DNA from: Talpa occidentalis
Taxonomy: Eukaryota; Chordata; Mammalia; Eulipotyphla; Talpidae
Assembly (NCBI RefSeq): GCF_014898055.3
Contig: NW_023601322.1
Location: 74,738,740-74,802,739 of the forward strand
Length of the DNA: 64,000 bases
Direction of reading: 5' to 3'
Notes under the pieces: generated by a model
What the model saw: the letters and a program-made list of their open reading frames with translations, nothing else
Databases searched by the model: none
Told to the model about the DNA's origin: nothing
Shown: piece after piece, positions 1 to 12,100 of the stretch
How positions within the stretch are numbered: position 1 is the stretch's first letter
Layout: each line of letters begins with the position of its first letter
Translations under genes and position numbers: made by a program

Positions 1-1740
1 ATAAAAGAGAGAGAAGTGGGAGAGAAGTTGGGAGGAAGGAAAGAGAGGCAGCACCAGAGATAGTAGCAATGATTTGAAGGCCACGAAGGTCTTGAAGTTC
101 TCAGCAGAGGTGGCAGCACAGATGTCAGCAACAGCAATCCACAGACTGGGCCCAGGCAGCAGTGAACACTGGACCAGGCAACACCAAAGGCAACAGCATC
201 AGCCAGTGGTGCCAAACATGTCATTGGCAGGGACCAGTGTTAATTGCTCTCAGAGATGCGAGTCATAAAGCCAATAGCAACCAGCTCTTAGGGACATCTA
301 ACACAGGACCACTGGTGTCATTCGACATGCAACGCCAGAGGTAGCTGGAAGTCAGACCTGTGAAGCCTTGGTGCCAAAAGAAAGGGTTCAGTGTTACAGC
401 TTCCAGATGAATCTGATGTTCCTCCAAGTACCTCTTCAAATCCTCTTCAAGTTTTCTTCCAAGCTCCCTCACTGGCTTAAATCCTCTCCAGGGTGCTCAC
501 CTTTTGCACCTGATTGGTCCTTTTAATTGAGTGGCATCCATGGGATCTCCAAACAGCAATGGGAAGCTTACCATCCTATATATGCGTAATTGTTAAAAGG
601 GGTAGGGTAAAGTCAGGGGGTAGGTCTGCTCTTATTTGCATAACTGCCAAAGAGGGAAGGAGGCAACTCCAATACCAGCTGTTTGATTGGTGCTATTTAA
701 GCTCCACTCAGATTGGTTCTTTCTTTAGTATATCCTAGGGCCTGCCCAGACTGGTCCTGCATTGAGGTCAGGACAGGCTCCTGGGCTGGAGGGTTCCAGT
801 AATTTAAGGGTCTAATAATTTAGGGAGTCTTGCTTAAAGGGTCCTACTTCAGGGACCTCTCTGCACATGTTGCTTTAGGGCTTAGCCAGTTTGGGCAGAA
901 TTAGACAGCTCTAAACAGCCTTAAGGATTTTCCCTGGTAACACAAGTCTGTTTTGTCACCTTTTTATCTTTTGAATTTATAGCTGCACATATCACCACCA
1001 TCCTAATACCTGAAACTGGGAAGTTTGGAATATCTAGATTGCTGCAAGCTTTAACAGAAAAGACTGATAAATACTAGCAGAATTTCTGCTTCAAAAAGGA
1101 CAATCTTTCATCTACACAGGCATGCAGACATACCTCCCTTTTGCCTGTTTTCCCCTTTTAAAAATTTTTATTAGTTTACGTATAAACGGCAGCTCTGTCT
1201 ATTTTAGCTTTGTATTTTTCTTCCTGCATTGGAACACTTACTGGCTTTGCAGAGTGTAAGATTACCATTATCTGAAATAAAAGCCTTGTTTTCACTTACA
1301 AATGAAATGCTGACTTATGGTTGAATTATTTGTACCAATATAAAGCTGTCTTTAAGTAACAGGGCTCACAATTGAGGCATTCTCTTTTCTGATAAATCTA
1401 TTCTAACATCCCTCTCTTCCTATGTACTAGTATATCTTCTATTTGTTCCATAGTAGTCTGTGATTCCCTCTACCATATGTTTACTGTGCTTTATTTTGTT
1501 TGTATCACCTTTATGAAATTGTTCCCCCCCAAGCAAAGACTTACTTTTACTTTTTTTTATTTTTTTCAACTCCTAGTGTAATACTAAACACTTAGTTTGA
1601 TCTGTGTTTACTGAATGTGATGTATAGTAGACATATATATTTGGTCTTCATTTGTTATATTAATGAGGTGAGTTTTGAAAAACTTCTAGATACTTAAGGA
1701 TGAGGGCTACTTGCCAGGGGCACTAACCACGTTAATCACT
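1..1740. other. Presumed intron or 5' flank; no gene seen
   Basis: This lies upstream of the first P4HA2-like exon. I see no exon resembling the preceding P4HA exons (LSYAVFQLGDLHRAL type). The first kilobase has a purine-rich start and CCAAT-like stretches that could come from an old LTR, but I cannot assign it. Confidence 0.4.
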
Positions 1741-2280
1741 TGGTTAAGGTTTTAGGACTTTCAGTCCCATGCCCCTGACCTTCAGTGAAACACACCTCCA
1801 AAGGCCAATGACTTAATCATTGCAAATTTGTATTGAAGCCTCCTTAAAAACCGAAAGGGTGAGATTTGGAGAGCTTCAGAGTGGGTGAATCTGTGGATGT
1901 GCTGGGAGAGTTGTATGCCCAGACAACGTGGAAGCTCTGCACTCCCTCCCACATGCTTTGTCCTGTGCATCTCTTCCATCTGGCTGTTCCTAAATTATAT
2001 CCTTGTATGATAAGCTGTTAATTTTCAGTAAAGTAAGATGTTTCATAAGTTCTGTGAGCCACTCTAGCAAATTAATTGAATGCAAGTTCGAACTTCCAGT
2101 CTGTAGCCAATACATCAGAAACATTGATTGCCATGCCTAAAGCAGTGTGGGGGAAAGGACTAAACCCTTTATATCACTAAACTCTTAAAGCTGCAGAATC
2201 TGGGGTTATCTCTAGGTAGATAATATTAAAATTGAGTTAAATTATAGGAATTACTTGGTGGTATTGGAAAATCCACAAAC
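1740..2280 (+). mobile_element. Ancient mammalian repeat, LTR-like
   Basis: It matches a widespread mammalian repeat pattern: GCATCTCTTCCATCTGGCTG, then a CTGTTCCTAAATTATATCC-like block, GAGCCACTCTAGCAAATTAA, and a later segment resembling TAGATAGTGTCAGAATTGAG. I remember this pattern from mammalian genomes but cannot name the subfamily with certainty. Confidence 0.5.
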
Positions 2281-2989
2281 TGGAAACAGAGTCAGAACTG
2301 TAATGAATAATTGAAATTATTGTAGGAAGGAAGTGTTAACTAAAGAAATAGTTAATTCTTTAATCATTTAATTCTTTAATTAGCTAACTATGTTTCTCCT
2401 CTGTGACTCTGAGGGTTAGCCCTAGAACATACGAATAGAGTACACAGACACAGGGTTCTGTATGAAGAGAAAAGACATAATTGCCAAAAAGTGGAAGGAG
2501 CTCCTTGATAGGTGGTACATTCCCTTTTTAGAGGAAGACGTTACATAAAAGGCAACCAATAAATAGAAGTATTATAGAGCCAGCTCATTGTTACTAAATT
2601 TAGCAAATGTTGTATCTGTCAAAAAAGTGAGATATATTCTTTTTCCCAGAATATCTTGTGGTATTATGGGGATGGCATTGGTAGATTAGACATACAAACA
2701 GATAAAGTCAGAGGATTTTGCAAAGCGATATGATAGAGTTTCAAAGTGCAGTAGGAGCTTGGTGAAAGGTACTCCAGAACTGGATTCATAATCACTTCAC
2801 ATGACCAGAGGGCCACCTCTAATTTGATTGTGTTATGTTTTCTTTTGAAATGAGCAGTTAAACCTCATCAACACCTCTTTTATAAGTTTGGAAAGATTTC
2901 ACATTCTTAGACTTTGCTGCCCTGACTTAGATTAGGAAAATTTTTCTTATGTTGACAATACTGATTGTTGTTTGCTTTTCTTTGTTCAG

Positions 2990-3177
2990 ACTACTCTCAT
3001 GAACAAGCCCAATTGAATCTGCCATACTTTGTAAAATTATTGGAGGAAGAAAAAGCAGGAAAGCTTGGAAATGGGGGATCAGAGACCAAACAGGAGTCAC
3101 TGAGCAGTGGTCAGCAGAAACATCTAAAAGAGCAGGAAGTCTATGAGAGCCTGTGCCGAGGAGAGGGTGTCAAACTT
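2990..3177 (+). CDS. P4HA2-like: P4HA2-like exon 1 of window: linker before the catalytic domain
   Basis: The acceptor is a T-rich tract ending TTCAG and the donor is GTAAGA. The exon enters after one base of a codon and leaves in phase 0. It reads [20 protein letters not shown], a charged middle part, then [14 protein letters not shown]. The ends match P4HA2 (SHERA..NLRYF..LLEEE and [12 protein letters not shown]), while the middle is unlike it. The Cys in ESLC corresponds to one half of the conserved disulfide whose partner is in the next exon (RLFC). Confidence 0.88.
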
Positions 3178-6100
3178 GTAAGATGGGAATGAGGGTCCGC
3201 GGGGTTGAAAGAATTGCTTATGGACTTAGGAGATTTTAAGTTCACTTGGCAATGTGAATACTTGAAGCTCTGAGCTTTGGAGAGCCAGATTTGAGAAAAC
3301 ATGCTAGTTTTGAACCTGTTCTTTGAATGCACCATTGGGTCTTTTTCAGTGTTACAGTTATAGTAAACGTTTATTTAAATTGATGACTAATTATATATTA
3401 GACATTAAGATAATTACATATTATTTACTCAACAATTTTGTATTATATTTCTATGGAAAAGAATTAAGCAGTTTTTTTTTTCAGTCCTTCAAATCTTTTT
3501 TGTGACCTACTTTATAAAACTTGAAAAATAGTTTGTTACTGTCTTTGGAAAAATACTTTTTGCGTATATTTTGGCATAGCTAGCATTAATGTTTTGCACC
3601 CACTATCTTTTTGGATCAGTGATAATGATATGTGTGTAAAATGAATATATGACCCTGCCCTGCTCTAGAAGAATGTAGTATAAAAAAGGGAAATTAAAAA
3701 CATGCCATAATTTTTTTTATTTTATATATTTTTTACATCATTTTTCATTTTTGTGCAATGTATGCATTTTCATCATGGTTATAGTCCCCATACAATTCCC
3801 ACCCCCTCTTGTTTTCATCCTTTCCCCCCCCCCCAGCCCTCATAGAGTGTCTCTGGTTTATAGTTGCTTGTTGATTTTGATTTTTACTTTATTATAATTA
3901 GTATTTTTCCTAGTCTCTTATTTAGGTTTTCTAAATTCCTGCTATGAGTGAGACCATTCGGTATTTTTCTTTTTCTTTCTGGCTTATTTCGCTGAGCATA
4001 ATTCCTTCCAGTTCCATCCATGTTGCTGCAAATTGAATGAGCTCATCTTTTTTGATTGCTGAGTAATTCTCCATTGTGTATATGTACCACATCTTCTTGA
4101 TCCAGTCATCTATTTTTGGGCATTTGGGTTGTTTCCATAGCTTAGCTATTGTAAATAGTGCTGCTATAAACATAAGGGTGCAGGTGCCCTTTTGAATTAA
4201 TGTAAAAATATGTCATAATTTAATAGTGATATGTATAAGGTTTGGTGGTAATATGAAGATATTATAAACTCTACTTTAGGACAAGGAAGAATGAAGTTTC
4301 TTAAAGAAAGAACTCTTACACTAGATTACCATGTGACAGTGTATTAAGAGAAACTTTAGGCTAAGTCTGCATAGTGTGCAAAATGTATAGTAAGAAAAAT
4401 TATACTGTGCTTTGAGAACAGCAAGCATTTTTTTATGTTAGTGAAATACAAAATTTGAGAAAAGAAACTACTGTGTATCAGATTTAATATATGCAGCCTT
4501 ATATCATGGAAGGCTAGGTAAATTATGATATAGACCGGGACTTTACTTTCTTAGGCAGTGACATGCATAGGGATCACTGAGGGATGATAAAATGTAGATT
4601 CTGATTCAGCAATGTTGGGGTAGAGCCCAAGATTCTGTTTCTAACAATCTCCCAGCCAGTGCTAGTGGAAATGGCACATTATAAGTAGAAAGGCTACAGA
4701 GAACAGAAACTACTTAATTGTTCAATTAGGAAGTGATGCAGTCACTCCTGGACATTATAGGAAGCTGGATGGAAGGAAAAGGATCATGTAAGATGAATTG
4801 TCACTGTTATGCATGTCCAGAGCAAGGGTGGCCTCCCTCTAGGGCTTGTGCATGAGAGGAGGGATGTTTCTGAGAGAGTGGAAGACATTGACTTATTTAT
4901 ATGCCCTTTATGCTGACCAAGATATGGCATTTTGTATTCTTTCTTTTTCTTTTTCTTTTTTTTTAAGATTTATTTATTCATGCATACAAGAACCAGGGTT
5001 CAGGCCAGATGCACAGGAGAGTAAGAGGATTCACCAGAGACAGAGTGGGGAACAGAACAGGCAGACTGATGAAATATGCTGCTGAGGGGAGCAGCAGACG
5101 AGACAGGAGAGGTCTGCTGCACCATGTGGGAATCTCGCCAGCTGGCCGGGATTAAACTGGTGCTGCAGAGGCTGTGGACAGCCTCACAGTGCTGTGCTCA
5201 ACCTCCTGTGCCACCAGGGGAGGCCCCATTTTGTATTCTTTCTGAGGGAAAAAGTAAATGGACCTAAAAAATGAGGCCAGTTTTTCTGTACCCAGACTTA
5301 GATCAGGGCTTGTGCTTTCTGCTCCCCAGACACCACAGAAGCAGAAGAGGCTTTTTTGTAGATACCACCATGGCAACAAGATGCCACAGTTGCTCATTGC
5401 CCCATTCAAAGAAGAGGACGAGTGGGACACCCCACACATTGTCAGGTACCATGATGTCATGTCAGATGAGGAAATCAAGAGGATCAAAGAGATTGCGAAA
5501 CCCAAAGTAAGTTTCTCAGTTGATCCTGACCACGTTTCCCTCTGCCACCCGCTGGGATCTACCTTGCTGTTATTATTTTGGAGAAACTTAATGGAAATGC
5601 AGTTTTCTTAATTTAAAAAAAGACTTATTTTAGAGCAGTTTCATTTTTACAATAAAATTGATAAGACAGTGCAGTGATTTCCCATAAATCCCCTTCCCTC
5701 ACATATAACAGTCTTCCCTACACTCAGTATCACTTACCAGAATGGTACTATTTTGCCAAGGATGAACCTATGTTGACACATCTTAATCACTCAATTTCCC
5801 TAGTTTACATTAGAGTATGTTTGTGCTATACATTCAGTGGGATTAGACATATGTATAATGACATTTATTCATCATTATAATTTCATACCGAACATTTCAA
5901 CTGATCTGAAAACCCTCTGAGTTCTGCCTATTCATTCCTCCCCACCTGACATCCACTCATCATTTTATTGTCTCCATTGTTTTGTCTTTTCCAGAATGTC
6001 AAATAGTTGGAATCACACAGCTTGTAGCCTTCTCAGAAGGTTGACTTCTTTCACTTGCTAATAGGCAGTTTCTGCTTAGAAATATGCTGCTAATATTACA

Positions 6101-9100
6101 GGGATTCCCTTGTACATTACTAGTTATTTTCTCTTGCTGCTCTTAAGGTTTTCTGATTGTCTTTAATTTTTGGCAGTTTAATTATAATGTGCCTTGGTGT
6201 GGACCTCTTTGGGTTCATTGTATTGGAACTCTCCAGGTTTCCTGGAAGTAGATATCCATTTCTTCCCCATGTTAGGGAATTTTCAGTCATTATTTTTCCA
6301 AGTAAGTTTTCTGTCCTTTTCTTTGTGTCTCATCCCTGGGGCCCTAGTAATGTGAAAGTTGATCCACCTGATTGTCTCTCAAATTGTCTTGTGTCTCTCA
6401 TTTTTTTTTTCTTTTTACTGTTTGGATAAATTCCACTTTATTTTTTTTTTAAGATTGATTTTTTTATGCATACAAGAGCTGGGGTTTAGGCCAGACGTGT
6501 GGGGGGTGAGAGGATTCACCAGAGACAGAGTGGAGTACAGAACAGGCAGATCGACCAAAGCACACTGCTGAGGGGAGCAGCGGGTGAGACAGGAGAGGTC
6601 TACTCTGCTATGTGGGTTGCGCCCTAGGCGGCCAGGGATTGAACTCATGGTGCAGAGGCTGCCAATAGCTTCACAGGTTGCATCTTAACCCCTTGTGCCA
6701 CCAGGGAGGCCCAAAATGAGGATTATTTTAATAGGGAAAGGAGTAAAAACAATATCATATAGGTCACTATTCTGCCTCATCTGGTCAATGCCTAAGTGAG
6801 AATTGGCATGCCTAAGTGAGGGATACTTATGAATTTAATATATTATTATCCAAAGTTTTTTGTATGCTTGAAATAGCTCAGAATAAATTCTTTTAAAAAA
6901 TGGGGCCTCCCTGGTGGCACAAGAGTTTGAGTGCAGCGCTGTGAAGCTATCTGAAGCCTCTGCAGTACTTGTTCGATCCCGGCAGTCTGGGGAGATACCC
7001 ACATGGCGCAGCAGACCTCTCCTGTCTCGCCCGCTGCTCCTCTCAGCAGTAGTATTTCAGTCAGTCTGCCTGTTCTGTTCCCTGCTCTGTCTCTGGTGAA
7101 TCTTCTTACCCTCCCGCACATTTAGCCTGAACCCCAGTTCTTGTATGCATGAATAAATAAATTGTTAAAAGAAATGAATGAGTTAATGATAGTTCTATAT
7201 CCATGATTTCTGGATATAAGTTGATAGTTAGGGATATAAACTGAGACTATACTCATTCTCAGTTTCTATTCCCTAGTTGAGAAGATCCAGAATCTTTGCT
7301 AGTGCTTCAGATTTTGTGGAATCAGATGAAATCAGGGTCAGCCAAAGGTAATCTGGGGATGGAGTGGTTTGGCATCCTACTTATATATGTGAGAGTTCTC
7401 AGACATGGCTGTTTACTTTGTGTCTCTCTATTTGTTTACTGTTTGTCTCTTATACTATCCATAGGTAATACAAGACTGTGCATATCTCCATGTATGATTG
7501 TGTGTGTATGTGATGTGTGTTTGTTTATAATACCTAGGCATGATTTTGTCCTAGCCTGAATACACTCCTTTTGATTATGATTTGACTTAAATTTTAGTTT
7601 GGCTTAAAATATGGTTTGACTTAAAAATTTGGGAAGTCTTATTATATTACCAAAAAGTCACAGTACTAAAATCTTGAAGACTTGAGTACAATCCCAGCTC
7701 TGCCGCTTACTGCTTTACAAACTTGTGCAGTTCACTTTTTTAGTATTGTCTCAATCAGATGAAAGATTGAAAGGGATGAGTACCAAGGGCTCCCTGAATG
7801 CTGATGTGGGACTTTGAATGTTCTTATATGGCATTTCTGAGCCAGAAATGACAGTTGTGACACACTGTCCAGATGTGAGAAGAATTATTTCTGAACCCCT
7901 CTAAACTTTTCCCTCATTTTCTGTCCTATTCTTACTCACCTTGATTCCCTTTTTCCTTCCACCACATTTACCCCCATCCAGTGTATTTCTGGAAGAAGAG
8001 GAAGATCCCGTGATTGGCCAAGTGAATCGAAGGATTCAGATAATCACTGGGCTGTCAGATAAAACAGCAGAATTGCTCCAGGTATGCGATATCTGAGTCA
8101 GCCTGCAGGGGCTCTATTTCCCTTTCTTGCTCTTTACCATCTGGCAAGTGAGCCATTGTCTCTCTACCCTGAAACTTTCCATTACCCAGCCTTGGAACAC
8201 TGACTTTGTAATATTGTGGACCTCACTTCTTTACCTCTTCCCACAGAAACCCACCCAGTCTGATTGTTGGCTGCCAACAATCAGCTTCTTTCTTCTTTCT
8301 CTGTGTCCACAAATAGCTAGACATTAAGAGCATTTAAGAGCATGGACTGAGGGACCAGAAGGCCTGGGCATAAATGCAAATTTCACTAAGTTCCACATTC
8401 TGCTTGATCTTAGTTTCTTTGTTTAGATGCTGGTGTTAAATAAATTGTTGATTGTGTCACTTTTAGGGAGCAGACCTGGGAAGGCAGGTTTTATGGGCTG
8501 GCCTGCAGGCTATCCACCTAGATAAACCTGTCTGTTTTTGTTTTGTTTTATTTTATTTTTGTTACTTCTAGGTTGCTGATTATGGTATTGGAGGATTCTT
8601 TAGACCTCATTTGGATTATTTTTTGGTAAGAGCAAAATATTACCCATTTGGGCTATGTTTTAGGTGGCAGGATAAGGTCAGGGCTGACATGAGAGGTTTG
8701 ACAGAAATTTAGAGGCTCGAAATTCTTAGAGATGAATCTTTGGGGACTTTTGAAATCAGAAGACAAGATAACTTTTACCTTCTTCTCCTAATGTGATCTT
8801 GTCTCCACCTGGCACCTGGAATAGGGATGAATTCCTGGGCTGGAATATGCTGGAAGAAGAATCACATAGAGTCCTTTGCTCACACCTACAATCCCACTTT
8901 CCTGGCTTACTCTGACTCAGGCAGACCTCACTGTCTGCTGATAGGAGGAACACTTTAATCTGTTGCTCTGAGCTCTAATATGTAGTCTAACATAAGCCCC
9001 TGGAGTGCCTGAGCCAAAAATAGACTGAAGAGAGACATTTTGTGCTTTGGGAAAGATAAGCTGAATTAGCAAACTAAATAACAAATGTTCCTTTAGTACC

Positions 9101-12100
9101 TGTGATATTCTGGTTATTCTGCTGAGAACTAGGGATAGGAAGACAAAGAAAACTCTATCATTTCCCATAAAGAGTCCTTGTTATTGTTGTTATTTTTGGT
9201 TTTGTTTTTTCTCTGAAATATATAGAGGAACAGCTAATTTAACCCTTTGCACTCCGCTGTCCCCTCTCAGGGGACATTGGTAGCCAATGTTCAGAATGGT
9301 TCGGAGTGCAAAGGGTTAAAAAAATTGAGTAAGTGCTGTAAAGGAGTTAATATATACAGTGTTCCTGGTATCCAGTAAACGGGTGTGCAAACTGAACATT
9401 CAGAGAAGTCTTCTGTTCTTAAGAGCTAGGTCTGAGCTCAGATTCTTTTTTTTTTTTTAAGATTTTATTTATTTATTTATACAAGCACTGGTTACAGTCA
9501 GAAGCGTGGGAGGGTGAGGGAATTCACCAGAGTCAGAGCAGAGAGCAGAGCAGGCAGACTGATGAAGTACACTGCTGAGGGGAGCAGCGGGCAGCAGGAG
9601 AAGTCTGCATGCCATGTAGGACCCTCGCCATTGGCTGGGGATCGAACTGGTACTGCAGAGGCTGCAGGCAGCTTTGCAACCCAGCGCTCAACCGCTGCGT
9701 TACCGGGGAGGCCCTCAGATTATTTCTTTAAACCTGTACCTTCATAAGAAGATGTCCTGGGCTAAAAAAGGGAAGAATGATGGTATTACACTCCCACACT
9801 TCAAACTACACTACAAAGCTATAATAATTCTGGAACAAAACACACAGACCAGTAGAATCAAATTGAGAGCCCAGAAATAAAACCACATATATATGGTCAG
9901 CTAATCTATGACAAAAGAGCAAAGAATACATACTAGGACAAGGATAGTCTCTTCAATAGATGGTGCTGGGAAAACTGGACCACTACGTGCAGAAAAATGA
10001 ATTAGACTACTACCTCACATCATACACAAAATACTCAATGGATAAAAGATTTGAATGTAAGACCTGAAACCATAAAATATATAGAGGAAAACATAGGCAA
10101 TATACTCCATGACATGCATCTCAGAAACATCTTTGAGGATCATCCCCAGAAGCAAGGAAAACAAAGGGGAAGATAAACACTGCATAGTTTCCATTCTCAC
10201 CTCCCTATTTGCTTGTATATCCGTCCCAAAAGGGTGGTGTGTCCTTCATTTCATCATGATGGCTCTCATTTTTACATTATATCCTTAGTTATAACAGATA
10301 GAAAAGCAGTCATTTATCATGCTTCATAACTTGTTAAGCCTAAGACCTGCATATTTACTTTCACTTAATACCACAGGGACCTGGGATCAAATCTTTGGAT
10401 ATTGACGGCATAGGGGATCGTGTGGCCACATTCTTGAGCTACGTAAGTGTGATCAATACTGAATTGCCCTATGAGCCCATTAGTCATGGACTGGAAGGGC
10501 CCCTACTGAATCAAAATACTGAGACTTGGGATATAGAAATTTGCATGCGTAGAAACACCCCAGAAAGTTCTAATCAACCTGTTACAGGAGCTGCTGTCAC
10601 TGAGGAATTAGAAGTGGAGAAAGAAGGAAAGTATAGAGGAGAAAAATCTCCTGGGGGACTTTTACATTTTATACAGCACCTATTCATTCTATTACTCCTT
10701 CAGTTTCAGTCCACTGAGGAGTAAAAAATGCTGAGAATCATTTGTTTTCCCAATCAGCTATGATATCCTCCACTGGACAAAGACTAGTTTTTTAATTCTT
10801 AAAATAATCATTTTATTTTAAAGTGAATTTTAAAAATAAGCAATGAGGGGAAAAAATTCTGAGTCTTGAGACATATACCAGGTATTTTTTACTGCCTTTC
10901 TTTTTCTACCCATAATTGTATCAAATAATGCTCATGTTATCACACTGTTTTAAGATTTCTTATCTCTAAAGGTGTAATAGATTTAGACTTCTACTTTTGT
11001 GAGGGACAGTCCCAGAGAATATTGCTTATAACTAGTGACTACTTCAAAGGGAAAATACTTCTTACTCATTTTTATTCATTCCCCTTGAAAAGAAATGCAT
11101 GGCATTATTGAAATTGTCATACTTTTACTCAAGGTGAAATTGATACAGTATGAAAATTCTTTACAGTTCTTTAATAATAGCATCATTGATGAGCAGAAAA
11201 GAAAAAGAACTCTATTTTTTCAAGGATTTATTTATTTATGCATACAAGAGCTGGGGTACAGGCCAGAGGTGCAGGAGCGTGAGAGGATTCTCCAGAGACA
11301 GAGTGGGGAACAGAACAGGCAGACTGACTAAAATACACTGCTCAGGGGAGCAGCGGGTGAGGCAGGAGAGGTTTGCTTCATCATGTGGGTTGCTTCCTGG
11401 CCGGCCAGGAATTGAACTCGTGCTACAAAGGGTGCAGATTGCTTCATAGTGTGGTACTTAACCCCTTGCACCACCAGGGAGGCCCAAGAACTCAGTTTAG
11501 ACAAGGAGTTTTTTTTTTTAAGTTGAGGTAGCACTGGTTTATGATGTTTGTGTTTTAGAGGTATAGGATCTCCCCCTTCAGCTGTTGTTGTACACACCCA
11601 CTACCAAAGCATCCACAGTCCCCCACCATAGTTCACTGTGCTCCCTCCTCTCTCCAAGGCATGTTTTCTTCATTCTTTTTCTTTCTGTTCTTCAGACTTT
11701 GTAATCTCAAATCACCTATCCTCATGTTGCTGGGCCTTTTTTTTAATTTGTTCAAATCTGTTGTTGAGATGATCTAGTTAATTTTTTTCACTTTAGTCAT
11801 TGAGCTTAACTCTAAGATTTGAAAGTATTCAGTAAAACTGTTTAGTACTTTTTAAAATATAGTTTATATATTTGTATTGATATTCTGTATTTGGTGAGAT
11901 ATTACTATCATACCTTTAATTCAGTAGGCATAACTTTCTTTAGTTCCTTGAGCATGTTTAAAGTAACTGATTTAAAGTCTTTCCTCAGTCCTTAGAGACA
12001 GTTTCTGTTGGCGTTTTTCCTCCCTGAGTATGGACCATCTTTTCATGATCTGTATGTATGGTGATTTTTTTTTTTAAACCAAGTATTTTATGTTAGGTAA

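Noticed and set aside
5507..7276. Frame continuing beyond exon 2 into the intron
   Set aside because: The GTAAGT donor and the shared intron position in P4HA genes make the read-through VSFSVDPDH a normal intron start.
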